Shown one piece after another: positions 8,177 through 16,802 of a DNA stretch of 64,000 bases. The notes beneath the pieces were generated by a model. That model was given only the letters and a program-made list of their open reading frames with translations. It ran no database searches and was not told where the DNA came from. The stretch spans positions 1 through 64,000 of the forward strand of contig JABHFS010000107.1 of NCBI GenBank assembly GCA_018672475.1. The letters run 5' to 3'. Both the position numbers and the translations under genes were made by a program. The stretch's first letter is position 1, and every line of letters begins with the position of its first letter. Origin of the DNA: Gemmatimonadota bacterium. Its GTDB lineage: Bacteria; Latescibacterota; UBA2968; UBA8231.

Positions 8177-8824
8177 ATGGACGATATAAAAGCGTTGGTT
8201 TTTGTCGGTACAGAGGGCATTTACCACGATCACGAGGGCCAGGGGAAGTTTATCGCCAAGTTCTTATCGGCAACGGATGGAATTAGCGCGGACTTTTCAC
8301 AGGATTATGGCGTGATGGCCGGCGGCTTGGCAAGCTACGACACGGTGTTGTTCTATACCGATGTCGGTCATTTTAGCGAGCAGCAGGAAGCGGGTTTACT
8401 CGAGTTTGTCGAGCAAGGCGGTGGCTTTTTCGGCCTGCATACCGCGGCGGCTTCCTTCCGCGAAAACCAAGGCTATCACGCGATGCTTAACGCCTTCTTT
8501 GATGGGCATAGCAAATACATGGACTTCAAGGTGGATTTAGTTGACCGCGAGGATCCGATCACGCGCGGGCTTGAAAATTTCACCGTGACGGACGAGTTAT
8601 ACTACCTAAAACACGACCCGACTAAGTCGCACCATCTGATGCAAGCCTACGACGAGACGAAGGACGAGACCCACGTGATGGCCTTCCATCATGATTATGG
8701 AGCGGGGCGGGTGTTTTATTTTTCGCTGGGACACGATATGGCGGTATTGCAGGATCTGAGTTTTCAGGAGATCGTGCGCAGAGGTGTGCGTTGGGCGGCA
8801 ACCAGCAAACTGCCCGCGGCGTGA
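8177..8824 (+). CDS. ThuA-like (trehalose utilization-type) protein
   Basis: About 215 residues of the ThuA-like fold, a class-I glutamine-amidotransferase-like alpha/beta domain. Signatures are FVGTEGIYHDHEG at the N-terminus, FVEQGGGFFGLHTAAASF with the conserved GLH motif, and VMAFHHDYGAGRVFYFSLGHD near the end. Two ATGs precede position 8177 (8168, 8171), but AGGAG at 8163-8167 gives correct spacing only to 8177. The biochemical role of the family is poorly defined; some members act in disaccharide oxidation or degradation. It is divergent from the small protein-PhyH-uxuA unit across 130 bases. Confidence 0.85.
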   Translation: MDDIKALVFVGTEGIYHDHEGQGKFIAKFLSATDGISADFSQDYGVMAGGLASYDTVLFYTDVGHFSEQQEAGLLEFVEQGGGFFGLHTAAASFRENQGYHAMLNAFFDGHSKYMDFKVDLVDREDPITRGLENFTVTDELYYLKHDPTKSHHLMQAYDETKDETHVMAFHHDYGAGRVFYFSLGHDMAVLQDLSFQEIVRRGVRWAATSKLPAA

Positions 8825-8982
8825 TGGGTGACGCAACAAAAGCCACGGTGGAAAAGGGGGAGCAGTTTCTCGCGGCAGCGACGGAGGGCCTCGTGAAGTT
8901 GGTGCACGAATTAAAAAGCCAAGGCAGCGCCTCCAGCCGATGCCGAACTCGACTTCGGCATCGGTCAGGGCAGCTGAATTGA
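8824..8982 (+). CDS. Possible 52-residue small protein, doubtful
   Basis: An ATG overlaps the ThuA stop codon (TGATG). Its first 33 codons read as a plausible amphipathic helix (MGDATKATVEKGEQFLAAA...LVKLVHELKSQ), but the remaining arginine-rich codons run into the stem-loop at 8937-8964. It could be a translationally coupled small protein or a chance frame. Confidence 0.25.
   Translation: MGDATKATVEKGEQFLAAATEGLVKLVHELKSQGSASSRCRTRLRHRSGQLN
8937..8964. terminator. Perfect 11-bp stem-loop after the ThuA gene
   Basis: CCGATGCCGAA and TTCGGCATCGG pair without mismatch around CTCGAC. It lies about 115 bases past the ThuA stop and about 80 bases before rraA. There is no T-run, so it is either a weak terminator or an RNA-stabilising hairpin. 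Confidence 0.45.
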
Positions 8983-9043
8983 CACGCGCGCACCATCGCC
9001 GTAAAGTTTAGCCCGCAACCGACCATTCCCCTAGGAGTCCGTC

Positions 9044-9769
9044 ATGACCGAGCTGGAAATGATCGAAGAGCTAAAAAACTTCGACACCCCCTCCATCACC
9101 AATGTTGTCGCCACCTACCCCGACCACCCCTTGTGTCTGGGGCTCTACAATCCATGGAGCGAGAATTGGTATACCGACCAGTCGCTGCGCTGTATGTATC
9201 CCGAACTGGGGCGCACGGTCGGCTACGCCGTTACCTGCACCTGGGGCGTACCCGATCCCAACTATAGCGGCGTTACCTTTATGGATGTGCTCGATGCGAT
9301 GGACGCCTCGCCCAAACCGACGATCTTCGTCTTCCAGCAGAAATTCCCACCGGAACTCGAGGGCAAAGTCGGCCTGGCTGGCGGCAATATGACCACCGCG
9401 ATGCAGGCCATCGGCTGCGTCGGCGCGATTTCCAATGGCCCCTCGCGCGACATCGACGAGATCCGCCCAATGAAATTCCAATATCTGCTCAGCGGCGTCA
9501 CCGCCGGGCACGGTGCGATGGCCGTGCACGCGGTCAATGTCCCGGTCTCGGTAGCCGGCATGGACGTGGCCCCGGGGGAGATTATCCACATGGACGAAAA
9601 CGGCGCGGTCAAATTCCCCGCCGACAAGCTCAAAGCCGTGTTGGAAAACGCCCGCGCTCTGCAAATAGAAGAGACCGAGCGCCTCGACCGCTTGCGCAAC
9701 GCTAAATCGGCCGCCGAATTGCGCGCTATTTTCGGCGGACATACCTACGGCGACGACGAAAAGAAATAA
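9044..9769 (+). CDS. RraA-family protein (possible 4-hydroxy-2-oxo acid aldolase or dimethylmenaquinone methyltransferase-like)
   Basis: The 241-residue protein follows the RraA/HMG-aldolase fold: N-terminal 'FDTPSITNVV', then GGNMTTAMQAIGCVGAISNGPSRDIDEI, which holds the conserved glycine-rich segment and the R-D pair that binds metal and substrate in HMG/CHA aldolases. 'AGMDVAPGEIIHMDENGAVKFP' is the family's C-terminal strand set. An AGGAGTC Shine-Dalgarno precedes the ATG. It heads a plus-strand cluster of sugar-metabolism genes. Family members are either retro-aldolases or regulators of RNase E; the catalytic R/D pair and the neighbourhood favour an aldolase or decarboxylase. Confidence 0.85.
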   Translation: MTELEMIEELKNFDTPSITNVVATYPDHPLCLGLYNPWSENWYTDQSLRCMYPELGRTVGYAVTCTWGVPDPNYSGVTFMDVLDAMDASPKPTIFVFQQKFPPELEGKVGLAGGNMTTAMQAIGCVGAISNGPSRDIDEIRPMKFQYLLSGVTAGHGAMAVHAVNVPVSVAGMDVAPGEIIHMDENGAVKFPADKLKAVLENARALQIEETERLDRLRNAKSAAELRAIFGGHTYGDDEKK

Positions 9770-9899
9770 TCCGATGCGGCGGATAGCGTCGGGCGCCCTG
9801 GCCCTATCCGCCGCACTACTCGGCGTCGGCAGCAAATGTTACGGCGGCCACGCCTTTCTCGGCAGTACCTTTGCTGGGATTTCCCTCATTACACCTCTC

Positions 9900-9969
9900 C
9901 CAAAGCCGAGCGAAGGGTCGGGGGTCTACCGCAGGACAAAGCATCCCCAAGGCCAGCGGTTGAACTATA
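9900..9969 (-). repeat. Dispersed repeat family 2, copy A
   Basis: About 70 bases align with 54478-54543 at roughly three-quarters identity, with a 3-base gap. Shared blocks include CCAAAGCC, ATCTGCCGCAGG-like and AAGGCCA-CG-TTGAAC-ATA. It lies directly upstream of the truncated alcohol dehydrogenase remnant. Confidence 0.5.
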
Positions 9970-9996
9970 TCATTCCGCTCCCCGCACCCACTCCGT

Positions 9997-10409
9997 CGGC
10001 ATCTGCGCCAGCGACTTGAAATGCTACCTCGGCGCCCCCCTAATTCTGGCGCGACGCCCACCGCAAAGGCTATTGCCAAGCCCCCGTAATCCCCGGCCAC
10101 GAGGTCGGCGGCGAAGGAGCAAACGAGAAATACGGTTTGGCATTAGGCGACCAAGTCGTCTCCGAACAGATCGTGCCCTGCCAACAATGTCGCGATTGCC
10201 GCCGCGGCCAATACTGGATGTGCCAAGTCCACGATATCCACGGCGCGCACCTGAGCCCGCACTGCTATCCCATCGCCATCGACATGCTCGCCAAAGGACT
10301 GTTGCCAATGGATCAAATTCTCACCCATCGCCTGCCGCTGGAAAATTTCCAAGAGGGGATTGATCTAGTCGCCGGAGACCGCTCGATCAAAATGAGCCTC
10401 GCGCCATGA
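9997..10409 (+). pseudogene. Zinc alcohol dehydrogenase remnant (frameshifted, internally deleted)
   Basis: Fragments of a medium-chain zinc-dependent dehydrogenase are readable in order. VGICASDLKCYLGAP is in one frame; after a frameshift near 10040 come FWRDAHRKGY and VIPGHEVGGE, then VSEQIVPCQQCRDCRRGQYWMC, which holds the structural zinc cysteines. The sequence jumps straight to the family C-terminus, LSPHCYPIAIDMLAKG through IKMSLAP. The first ~30 residues and most of the Rossmann domain (about 180 residues) are missing, so no active enzyme can be made. The final ATGA still overlaps the PfkB start, showing it was once operonic. Repeat copy A lies at the broken 5' end. Confidence 0.8.
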
Positions 10410-11335
10410 CCATCGACGCAATCGGCCTCGGCCTCTGCACCGTCGACATGCTCTTCGTCGTCGACCGACAACCGACCTTCGACACGACCATGCGCGCCTC
10501 GCAGTATTTGCGCCAGGGCGGAGGCCCCGTGCCGACCTCATTGGTCGCACTCGCGCGTCTCGGCGCATCGACGAGCTATGTCGGCAAAGTCGGCGACGAC
10601 CCCGACGGCGACTTTATCCGTGCCGAGCTGGAAAAAGAAGGCGTCGACACCTCCTCCTTTGTCGTCGTACCCGGTGCCCTCACCCGTGTCGCCTTAGTTC
10701 TCGTAGAAGAGGCGACCGGCGAGCGCGGCTTTACCACCCGACCCGAGACCTGCGCCGACCTCAACCCCGCCGAATTCGACCGCGAAACCATCGCCAACGC
10801 CCGTATCCTCCACCTTGACGACGCCGACCCGGCCTGCATGCAGGCCGCCCGCTGGGCGCGCGAAGCCGGTAATACCGTAGTCTACGACGGCACCTGGCTG
10901 CACGAGGACCTCGACGAGTTTCTGCCCTTAGTAGATATGCCCATCGTCTCCGAACCGATGGTCCGCCGCTGGATGCCCGACGCCACACCGCAACAAGTCG
11001 TCGACCGGCTCCATGGTTATGGCGCCAAGATCGCCGTCTACACCCTTGGCAAACGCGGCACCATCGTCCGCTGGCGGGAGGGAACATTCACCTACCCTGC
11101 CTTCCCCGTCGAAGCCGTCGATACCACCGGAGCCGGCGACGCTTTTCACGGCGCCTTTATCTATGGGCTCCTGCAACACTGGCCGGTGTCCGACATTATC
11201 CGTTACGCCTCGGCGGTGGCCGCGTTAAATTGCCGGCAATTAGGAGGGCGCAGCGGCCTGCCCAATCTTTCTGCAACCGAGGACTTTATTGCTGCCCATC
11301 GGGAAAATTGGGATGCACAGATAACAAAAGTCTGA
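10406..11335 (+). CDS. PfkB-family carbohydrate kinase
   Basis: The 309-residue ribokinase-fold protein has an N-terminal substrate region ending in the GGGPVPTSLVALARLG glycine motif and the PfkB signature DTTGAGDAFHGAF at residues 239-251, with the catalytic Asp at 245. It phosphorylates a sugar or sugar acid with ATP. Candidates from context are 2-keto-3-deoxygluconate, which would complement the uxuA product, or a ribokinase-like substrate. Its ATG overlaps the stop of the decayed dehydrogenase by 4 bases (ATGA). The specific substrate cannot be read from the sequence. Confidence 0.88.
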   Translation: MTIDAIGLGLCTVDMLFVVDRQPTFDTTMRASQYLRQGGGPVPTSLVALARLGASTSYVGKVGDDPDGDFIRAELEKEGVDTSSFVVVPGALTRVALVLVEEATGERGFTTRPETCADLNPAEFDRETIANARILHLDDADPACMQAARWAREAGNTVVYDGTWLHEDLDEFLPLVDMPIVSEPMVRRWMPDATPQQVVDRLHGYGAKIAVYTLGKRGTIVRWREGTFTYPAFPVEAVDTTGAGDAFHGAFIYGLLQHWPVSDIIRYASAVAALNCRQLGGRSGLPNLSATEDFIAAHRENWDAQITKV

Positions 11336-11418
11336 TGCCGGTTATTTAGCGCTTGCCCCGGCCTACCAACTCGGTTTAATTAGTCGCTCACCGCATTGCG
11401 AAAGCTAGCTCTTTACTT

Positions 11419-12180
11419 ATGATAGACCTCACGGGCAAAGTCGCCCTGATCACCGGTTCATCGCGCGGCATAGGCCGGGCCTGTGCCGTCGAGATGGCAC
11501 GCGCCGGCGCCGACATCTGCGTCAACTACCTTTCCCACGGCGACGAAGCCGAGGAAGTTGTAGCCGAAATCCAGGCGCTAGGACGGCAAGCCATCGCCGT
11601 CGGTTGCGATGTCTCCGATCGCGCAGCCGTAGACACGATGGTCGCAAAAACCGTCGCCGAGTTCGGGCACCTCGACATCGGCGTCGCCAATGCCTACTAC
11701 TCCAAACGCGAGCCCTTTCTAGAACTTTCACTCGAAGCTATGCGACAGACCCTGGATGTGACCTTGTGGGGCGCGTTCCACCTAGCACAGTCCGCCGCCC
11801 GGCAGATCGACAACCAAGGCCAAGGTGGCGCACTGCTCTTTATCACCTCCGTCCTCGCCCAAATCCCGATTCCAACCTCGCTGCCCTACAACACGGCCAA
11901 AGCCGGTGTCGAACATATGAGCGCCACCATCGCCCGCGAATTAGCCCCCAAGAAGATCCGCGCCAACGTTATCGAACCCGGCTGGACTGATACGCCCGGC
12001 GAGCGGCAATTCACCAGCGAAGAAGACATCCGTAAAGGCGGCGAAACCATCCCTTGGGGTCGCCTAGCCACCAGCGAGGATATCGCTAACGCCGCGGTCT
12101 TCCTCTGCTCAGGCGCCGCCGACTATATCACCGGCACGGTGCTCAAAGTCGATGGCGGCTACTCCTTGGCGCCCCCTTAA
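11419..12180 (+). CDS. SDR-family oxidoreductase
   Basis: A classical short-chain dehydrogenase/reductase of 253 residues. The cofactor motif TGSSRGIG is at about 12-19, the catalytic Ser in FITSV near 142, the YxxxK pair is YNTAK near 157-161, and the C-terminal TGTVLKVDGGYS is as in glucose-1-dehydrogenase and FabG-like enzymes. The NAG motif is altered to VANAYY. It probably oxidises or reduces a hydroxyl of a sugar or sugar-acid intermediate in this cluster; the exact substrate is unknown. The gap to the PfkB gene is 83 bases, so it may have its own promoter. Confidence 0.88.
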   Translation: MIDLTGKVALITGSSRGIGRACAVEMARAGADICVNYLSHGDEAEEVVAEIQALGRQAIAVGCDVSDRAAVDTMVAKTVAEFGHLDIGVANAYYSKREPFLELSLEAMRQTLDVTLWGAFHLAQSAARQIDNQGQGGALLFITSVLAQIPIPTSLPYNTAKAGVEHMSATIARELAPKKIRANVIEPGWTDTPGERQFTSEEDIRKGGETIPWGRLATSEDIANAAVFLCSGAADYITGTVLKVDGGYSLAPP

Positions 12181-12186
12181 TCCCAC

Positions 12187-14376
12187 TTGGAACCGATCGC
12201 AGCGGCAATCGTCTTAGCTAGGAGTACTCCTTCGCGCTTTCTCCCATTGCTGATCGCCCTTTTCGCCACCGCTTCCCACGGCCAGTTCCCCACCGACCCC
12301 AACCCCGACAGCCTTAATATCGAGTTCGTCGGCCAGATCAACCTCACCGGCGAACCCGTCGCAGACCGCTTACCTGACGGAAGCGATCTATACGTCTCCG
12401 GCGACATAGCGCTAATGGGCGACTTTCGCGGCATTGTGCACATCGTTGATATCTCCGACCCGACCGCGATGCGAGAGATTGCACAAGTGCGCACGCCCGG
12501 CCCGGCCCTCGACATCAAGATCGCAGGCGACCTGGCCGTCATCGGAGTGCAACAACGCAGCACCGATTTCGGGCTGATCGTGCTCGATATTTCCGACCCG
12601 GAAAACCCGGTCGAGCTTTCCCGGCTCTTTGAACCGGGTTGGAACGGCGTCCACAACCTTTTTCTCCACCGGGACCGCGCCTATCTTGCCCATGCCGGCA
12701 GCCTAGGTATGAGCGTCGTTGACCTCACGGACCCGCGCGCCCCGGTCGTCTCGGGCTTCTGGCTTCACCAGGACGGCTTCAGCAACGTGGTCCACGACGT
12801 CTTTATCCAGGACGACCTGGCCTTCATCAGCGATATCGCGTCCGATTCCGGCGGCCTCGTCATCCTCGATCTGCAAGACCCCGACAATCCACTTACCCTC
12901 TCCTCGCTGCCCTTCGCCGAAGGCCTGCACAGCGCCTGGGCGGTCGGCAATTACGTCTATTGCAACCAGGAATTCGGCGGTTGGCAGCGCCGTCTTTACG
13001 TCGTCGACATTACAAATCCCCGACAGCCTAAAATCGTACACTCCTTCGGCGTCCGACCACCCCCCTCCGACGCGTTTATCGGCCCGCACAATCCGATAGT
13101 CCGCGACGGCCTGCTCTATTACGCCTATTACGACGGGGGAGTTCGCGTCTTTGACCTGCTCGACCCGACCCGCCCCATGGAGATCGGTTATCACTCCTAT
13201 CCCGGTTTCGCCTGGAGTGCGCAGCCCCACGACGACGGCTTGTTCTACATCGCCGATAGCTCGGTGGGCATCGAAGCCTTTCGTTTCCACGAACCCGCTT
13301 TTGCCATACGCACCGTCGCCACCGCCCCGCCGATCGCCGTCCGCAGTCGCCATCAATCCGTTGAGTTAAAGGTAAGCGCGGTGCCTTCACCGCGCGGCAT
13401 CAGCGGCGCGATAGACCAAGTCAGTGCCCGCCTGTCGGGCGATGACTCCGCACCGGAGCAAAAACTCATCGCCGAGGGCGGCTTCTTTACGGGCACACTC
13501 CCCATCCCCGCCGATCTGCCCACCGGCCGCTATCACCTGCAATTGGAATTAACGGACGATCGTGGTCGTGTATACCCCTTTGAGCAGATCTACGACCTGT
13601 ATCCCGAACGGGACCTGGAGATATTCAAGGGTGCACTCGCCGAGGATTGGCGACTGGTCGGCAATATCTCGGGCAATGCCGATATCTTCGACCGTCGCCA
13701 AAGCCTAAGCCTACCCGAGCGCTTCAGAGCGACATTCGAACCAGACGTTCCTTTTGACCCGACAGGCTATAGGGCCTTGCGCTTCTTCTTCCATCCGGGC
13801 ACTGCCGAAGACTTCGCGACAAATGCCCTAGCCATTGGTGTCGCAGGACACACCGTGCGACTCTCGTTCAGCGGCGGTGATTCGCTGGCGGTGTCCCTCG
13901 CGGACAAACGTTGGCAAACTGTGGAGATTCCGTTCGCCGCCCTTGGTATTGAAATCACCGATCCGCCGCCCGAGCTGCACGCGGTGCTAATTTCCGGCAA
14001 CCTGCAAGGCACGGCCCACATCGCCGACCTAGCGCTTGTCGCTGCCATCCCACCGCCCATAACCGCCGTGCGCGAGCAGCGCGAAGACCCGCGCCCCGCG
14101 AACTTCGCACTGGCGCAGAACTTCCCCAACCCCTTCAACGCCGCCACCACCATCCGCTTCGCCTTAGCCGATCGTGCGCAGATCGAACTCAGCCTCTACA
14201 ATTTGCGCGGCCAAAGAATCGCGACTCTGGCAACAGGGGAACGGTCGGCGGGTTTGTACTCTTTTGCTTGGGACGGTCGTGATGACAATGGACACGTACT
14301 CGCGTCGGGTGTTTACTTATACCGCCTGCGCGCCGGCCAACGCACCGAAACGCGCAAACTCACTCTCTTGCGCTAA
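12187..14376 (+). CDS. Secreted LVIVD-repeat protein with FlgD/T9SS-type C-terminal sorting domain
   Basis: The 729-residue protein probably starts at TTG 12187, 6 bases after the SDR stop; the precise start is uncertain. A hydrophobic signal (FLPLLIALFATASHG) ends near residue 36. Residues about 45-375 hold repeats of the LVIVD type (VDISDP, LDISDPENP, VDLTDPRAP, LDLQDPDNP, VDITNPRQP), predicted to form a beta-propeller. A beta-sandwich region follows. The last ~90 residues, from FALAQNFPNPFNAATTIRF to the terminal arginine, match FlgD-Ig/type IX-like sorting domains. It is probably exported and surface-attached or released. Its location in a sugar-catabolism cluster suggests a role in substrate capture, but no enzyme motif is seen. 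Confidence 0.82.
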   Translation: MEPIAAAIVLARSTPSRFLPLLIALFATASHGQFPTDPNPDSLNIEFVGQINLTGEPVADRLPDGSDLYVSGDIALMGDFRGIVHIVDISDPTAMREIAQVRTPGPALDIKIAGDLAVIGVQQRSTDFGLIVLDISDPENPVELSRLFEPGWNGVHNLFLHRDRAYLAHAGSLGMSVVDLTDPRAPVVSGFWLHQDGFSNVVHDVFIQDDLAFISDIASDSGGLVILDLQDPDNPLTLSSLPFAEGLHSAWAVGNYVYCNQEFGGWQRRLYVVDITNPRQPKIVHSFGVRPPPSDAFIGPHNPIVRDGLLYYAYYDGGVRVFDLLDPTRPMEIGYHSYPGFAWSAQPHDDGLFYIADSSVGIEAFRFHEPAFAIRTVATAPPIAVRSRHQSVELKVSAVPSPRGISGAIDQVSARLSGDDSAPEQKLIAEGGFFTGTLPIPADLPTGRYHLQLELTDDRGRVYPFEQIYDLYPERDLEIFKGALAEDWRLVGNISGNADIFDRRQSLSLPERFRATFEPDVPFDPTGYRALRFFFHPGTAEDFATNALAIGVAGHTVRLSFSGGDSLAVSLADKRWQTVEIPFAALGIEITDPPPELHAVLISGNLQGTAHIADLALVAAIPPPITAVREQREDPRPANFALAQNFPNPFNAATTIRFALADRAQIELSLYNLRGQRIATLATGERSAGLYSFAWDGRDDNGHVLASGVYLYRLRAGQRTETRKLTLLR

Positions 14377-14385
14377 AGGATCGCC

Positions 14386-15402
14386 ATGCCCCTAAAAATC
14401 GCCTTCGCCGGTTTCCGCCACGGCCACATCTTTGACCTCTACAATCTCGCGGACACCTCCGACGAGCTAGAAATCGTCGCCGCCTGCGAGGGCCACGACG
14501 AAACCCGCGCGCAAATACAGGCCAAAGGCACCGCCAAGATCACCCACGACCGATTCGAGCGGATGCTCGACGAGGTCGACTGCGATATCGTCGCTACCGG
14601 CACCTATTTCACCCGACGCGGCCAGGTCCTGATCAAAGCCCTCGAACGTGGCAAACACGTCATCGGCGATAAACCGCTGTGCACCGGCATCAACCAACTC
14701 GACCGCATCGAAGAGCTGGCGAGGGAGAAAAGCCTCAAGGTCGGCTGCATGCTCGACATGCGCAGCTCAAGCCAGTTTATCGGCGCGCGCGACCTGATCC
14801 AGGCCGGGCGCATCGGCGAGATCCACGCCATCTCCTTCGGCGGCCAGCACCCGCTGATGCTCGGCTCGCGCGCCGACTGGTATTTCGAAGAGGGCAAACA
14901 CGGCGGCACCATCACCGATATCGGCATCCACGCCATCGACGCGCTGCCCTGGATCACCGGTCTGCAATGGAAGAAGATCAACGCCGCCCGCTGTTGGAAC
15001 GCCTTCGCTGCCGAATTCCCGCACTTCGAGGACGCCGGGCAGATGATGCTGGAGATGGATAATGGCTGCGGGGTGTTGGGCGACGTGTCCTACTTCGCAC
15101 CGGACAAGGCCGGTTATAGCATGCCCTATTACTGGCGCACGACATTCTGGGGGCGCGATGGCGTGATCGAAACGGCCTCAACGGCCAAGGACATACAACT
15201 GCTGGGCAAGGACGACAAGGCGCTACAAAGTGTGGCCTTGTCGCCGGCGCAACGGGGCGGTTACTTGCGCTGCTTCCTCGATGATATCGCGGGGCGGACA
15301 CCCACCAACGACTTCAATACCGCGGCCGTACTGCGCTCGGCGCGCAATGTCATCCGCATCCAGCAAGCCGCCGATAACAACGAACGAGAGGTAGATTTTT
15401 AA
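14386..15402 (+). CDS. Gfo/Idh/MocA-family NAD(P)-dependent oxidoreductase
   Basis: The 338-residue protein has an N-terminal Rossmann fold (IAFAGFRHGH, with a shifted glycine motif), the family's EKP-like stretch changed to GKHVIGDKPL at about residues 90-99, and a C-terminal alpha/beta domain with GGTITDIGIHAIDALPWITG containing the conserved D...H pair. Such enzymes oxidise or reduce sugar hydroxyls or cleave glycosides by oxidation at C3. It lies 9 bases after the LVIVD gene stop and is the last gene of the plus-strand cluster. The substrate is undetermined. Confidence 0.88.
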   Translation: MPLKIAFAGFRHGHIFDLYNLADTSDELEIVAACEGHDETRAQIQAKGTAKITHDRFERMLDEVDCDIVATGTYFTRRGQVLIKALERGKHVIGDKPLCTGINQLDRIEELAREKSLKVGCMLDMRSSSQFIGARDLIQAGRIGEIHAISFGGQHPLMLGSRADWYFEEGKHGGTITDIGIHAIDALPWITGLQWKKINAARCWNAFAAEFPHFEDAGQMMLEMDNGCGVLGDVSYFAPDKAGYSMPYYWRTTFWGRDGVIETASTAKDIQLLGKDDKALQSVALSPAQRGGYLRCFLDDIAGRTPTNDFNTAAVLRSARNVIRIQQAADNNEREVDF

Positions 15403-15431
15403 GATCGCCGGCCCAGCAAACGGAATGGTCT

Positions 15432-16799
15432 CTAATAACTAAGTCTCTGGTGATCTAACCGCCGCAGCGCATCCGCCGCCCGCCACTGGGCTTGCGCCGC
15501 GTCCTGCGCACTGACCTTTTGCAAAAGTTCAGTGCATCGCCCAGCGGGCAGACGCATATTCATCAGCGCGCCCAAGGCGTTAAAGCGCACAAAGGGTTCG
15601 CTATCGTCCAACGCGTGCACCAATCGCAGTTGTTCTCGCTCGGCCTCTTCGCCCCAAATCTCCAACGCCTGCGCCGCGTTGTGTCGCACCCAGGCATCTT
15701 CGTCGTCGAGCGCTTCACCAATCTCGGGCAACAAGGCCAAACTCTCCCGCCCCAAATCACCCACAAGATCCACCGCCATCGCCCGCAACCAAGCATCATC
15801 GTCAGATAGCGCCTGCCGCAACGCCGGCACCGCTGCGGATCCGGCCGCGCTCAGCGCCAACGCCGCCATCTCCCGCTCCATCTCTTCACCATCGCGCAGT
15901 CGGTGCAATAATGCGCTGGCGCCCGCCTCATCGACCTGACGGCCCAAACCATAGGCCGCCTCCAACGCGACCGCTTCTTCCGCCGAGCCCAAGGCCGCCA
16001 TTAATTCATCAGTGGACGAAACACTGGCCACGCATTCCTCACCGCGATTCCCGAGCCAATTCCACATCGCCTGCCAGGCGCGCGGCAGACACAACAAACG
16101 CCCATCATCCAGCCCCGACCACTCTTGCGCCTTGGCGTCAAAACCGGGATCGTAACGATCTACCGCATCCCAACTAGGGGCCTGCGGCTCACTGCGACGA
16201 TCAAAGAGAAACTTCAGCATAATCCGCTCTCGGTCGCTGGTATTGGCCCCCGCTCGGTGCCAGCAGGCGAAATTGACAATGGCCATAATACCCTCACCGC
16301 CCGTGACCCGGCACTCCAGCGCCTCCATATCCTCGGGCCGTTGGCGGTAGTATTGCGAACCCGGCACCACCGTCGTCGGTCCCATATTATCGGGCACCGC
16401 CTGCGGAAAATAAATCAGCAGTACCTTGCGCGGCCGGTGCCAATAACGCCACGGCCTAGTCCAGCCCTTCAGCGCCCGCAGCGTGCCATCCTGGTGAAAT
16501 CCACCAGCTTGCTGGCCAGGCTTGGTCCGGTGGGCGTGGCGATGGCATTCCATATAATAGTCCGGCCCTAGAATGCTCGACAACGCCCCGACCACCTGCG
16601 GATGCGCCAGCACCTGCTGCACGGCCGGGGCCTGCTCATAGACGGTGTTGCCAGGATTCTCACCCTCGCCGAAAGCCGCACGTGTCTGTTCGCGCACCGC
16701 GCGGTGGACATCGGCGTCGATATCGGAGTGCAAAATGTGGTACCCCCGCGCGATAAAGGCGGCGATTTCTTCGTCGTTAAGTCGATAGTTGGCGGTCAT
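15432..16799 (-). CDS. PhyH dioxygenase fused to C-terminal HEAT repeats
   Basis: The 455-residue protein has two parts. Residues 1-250 are a PhyH-type Fe(II)/2-oxoglutarate oxygenase: H-x-D in GGFHQDG at about 100-104, PTTVVPGSQ core strand, distal His in CWHRAGANTSDRERIMLKF. Residues about 262-450 are alanine- and aspartate-rich helical pairs (ALSDDDAWLRAMAVDLVGDLG, ALDDEDAWVRHNAAQALEIWG, ALDDSEPFVRFNALGAL), which are HEAT/armadillo-type repeats like those of PBS-lyase proteins. The repeats probably bind a protein partner. It is the last of four tightly packed genes, 3 bases after the preceding PhyH stop. Confidence 0.87.
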   Translation of the reverse strand: MTANYRLNDEEIAAFIARGYHILHSDIDADVHRAVREQTRAAFGEGENPGNTVYEQAPAVQQVLAHPQVVGALSSILGPDYYMECHRHAHRTKPGQQAGGFHQDGTLRALKGWTRPWRYWHRPRKVLLIYFPQAVPDNMGPTTVVPGSQYYRQRPEDMEALECRVTGGEGIMAIVNFACWHRAGANTSDRERIMLKFLFDRRSEPQAPSWDAVDRYDPGFDAKAQEWSGLDDGRLLCLPRAWQAMWNWLGNRGEECVASVSSTDELMAALGSAEEAVALEAAYGLGRQVDEAGASALLHRLRDGEEMEREMAALALSAAGSAAVPALRQALSDDDAWLRAMAVDLVGDLGRESLALLPEIGEALDDEDAWVRHNAAQALEIWGEEAEREQLRLVHALDDSEPFVRFNALGALMNMRLPAGRCTELLQKVSAQDAAQAQWRAADALRRLDHQRLSY

Positions 16800-16802
16800 T
16801 TT

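Noticed and set aside
7687-8220. Longer form of the small protein at 7687
   Set aside because: The first 58 codons cover the divergent promoter region and look non-coding; the internal ATG at 8046 has a proper ribosome-binding site.
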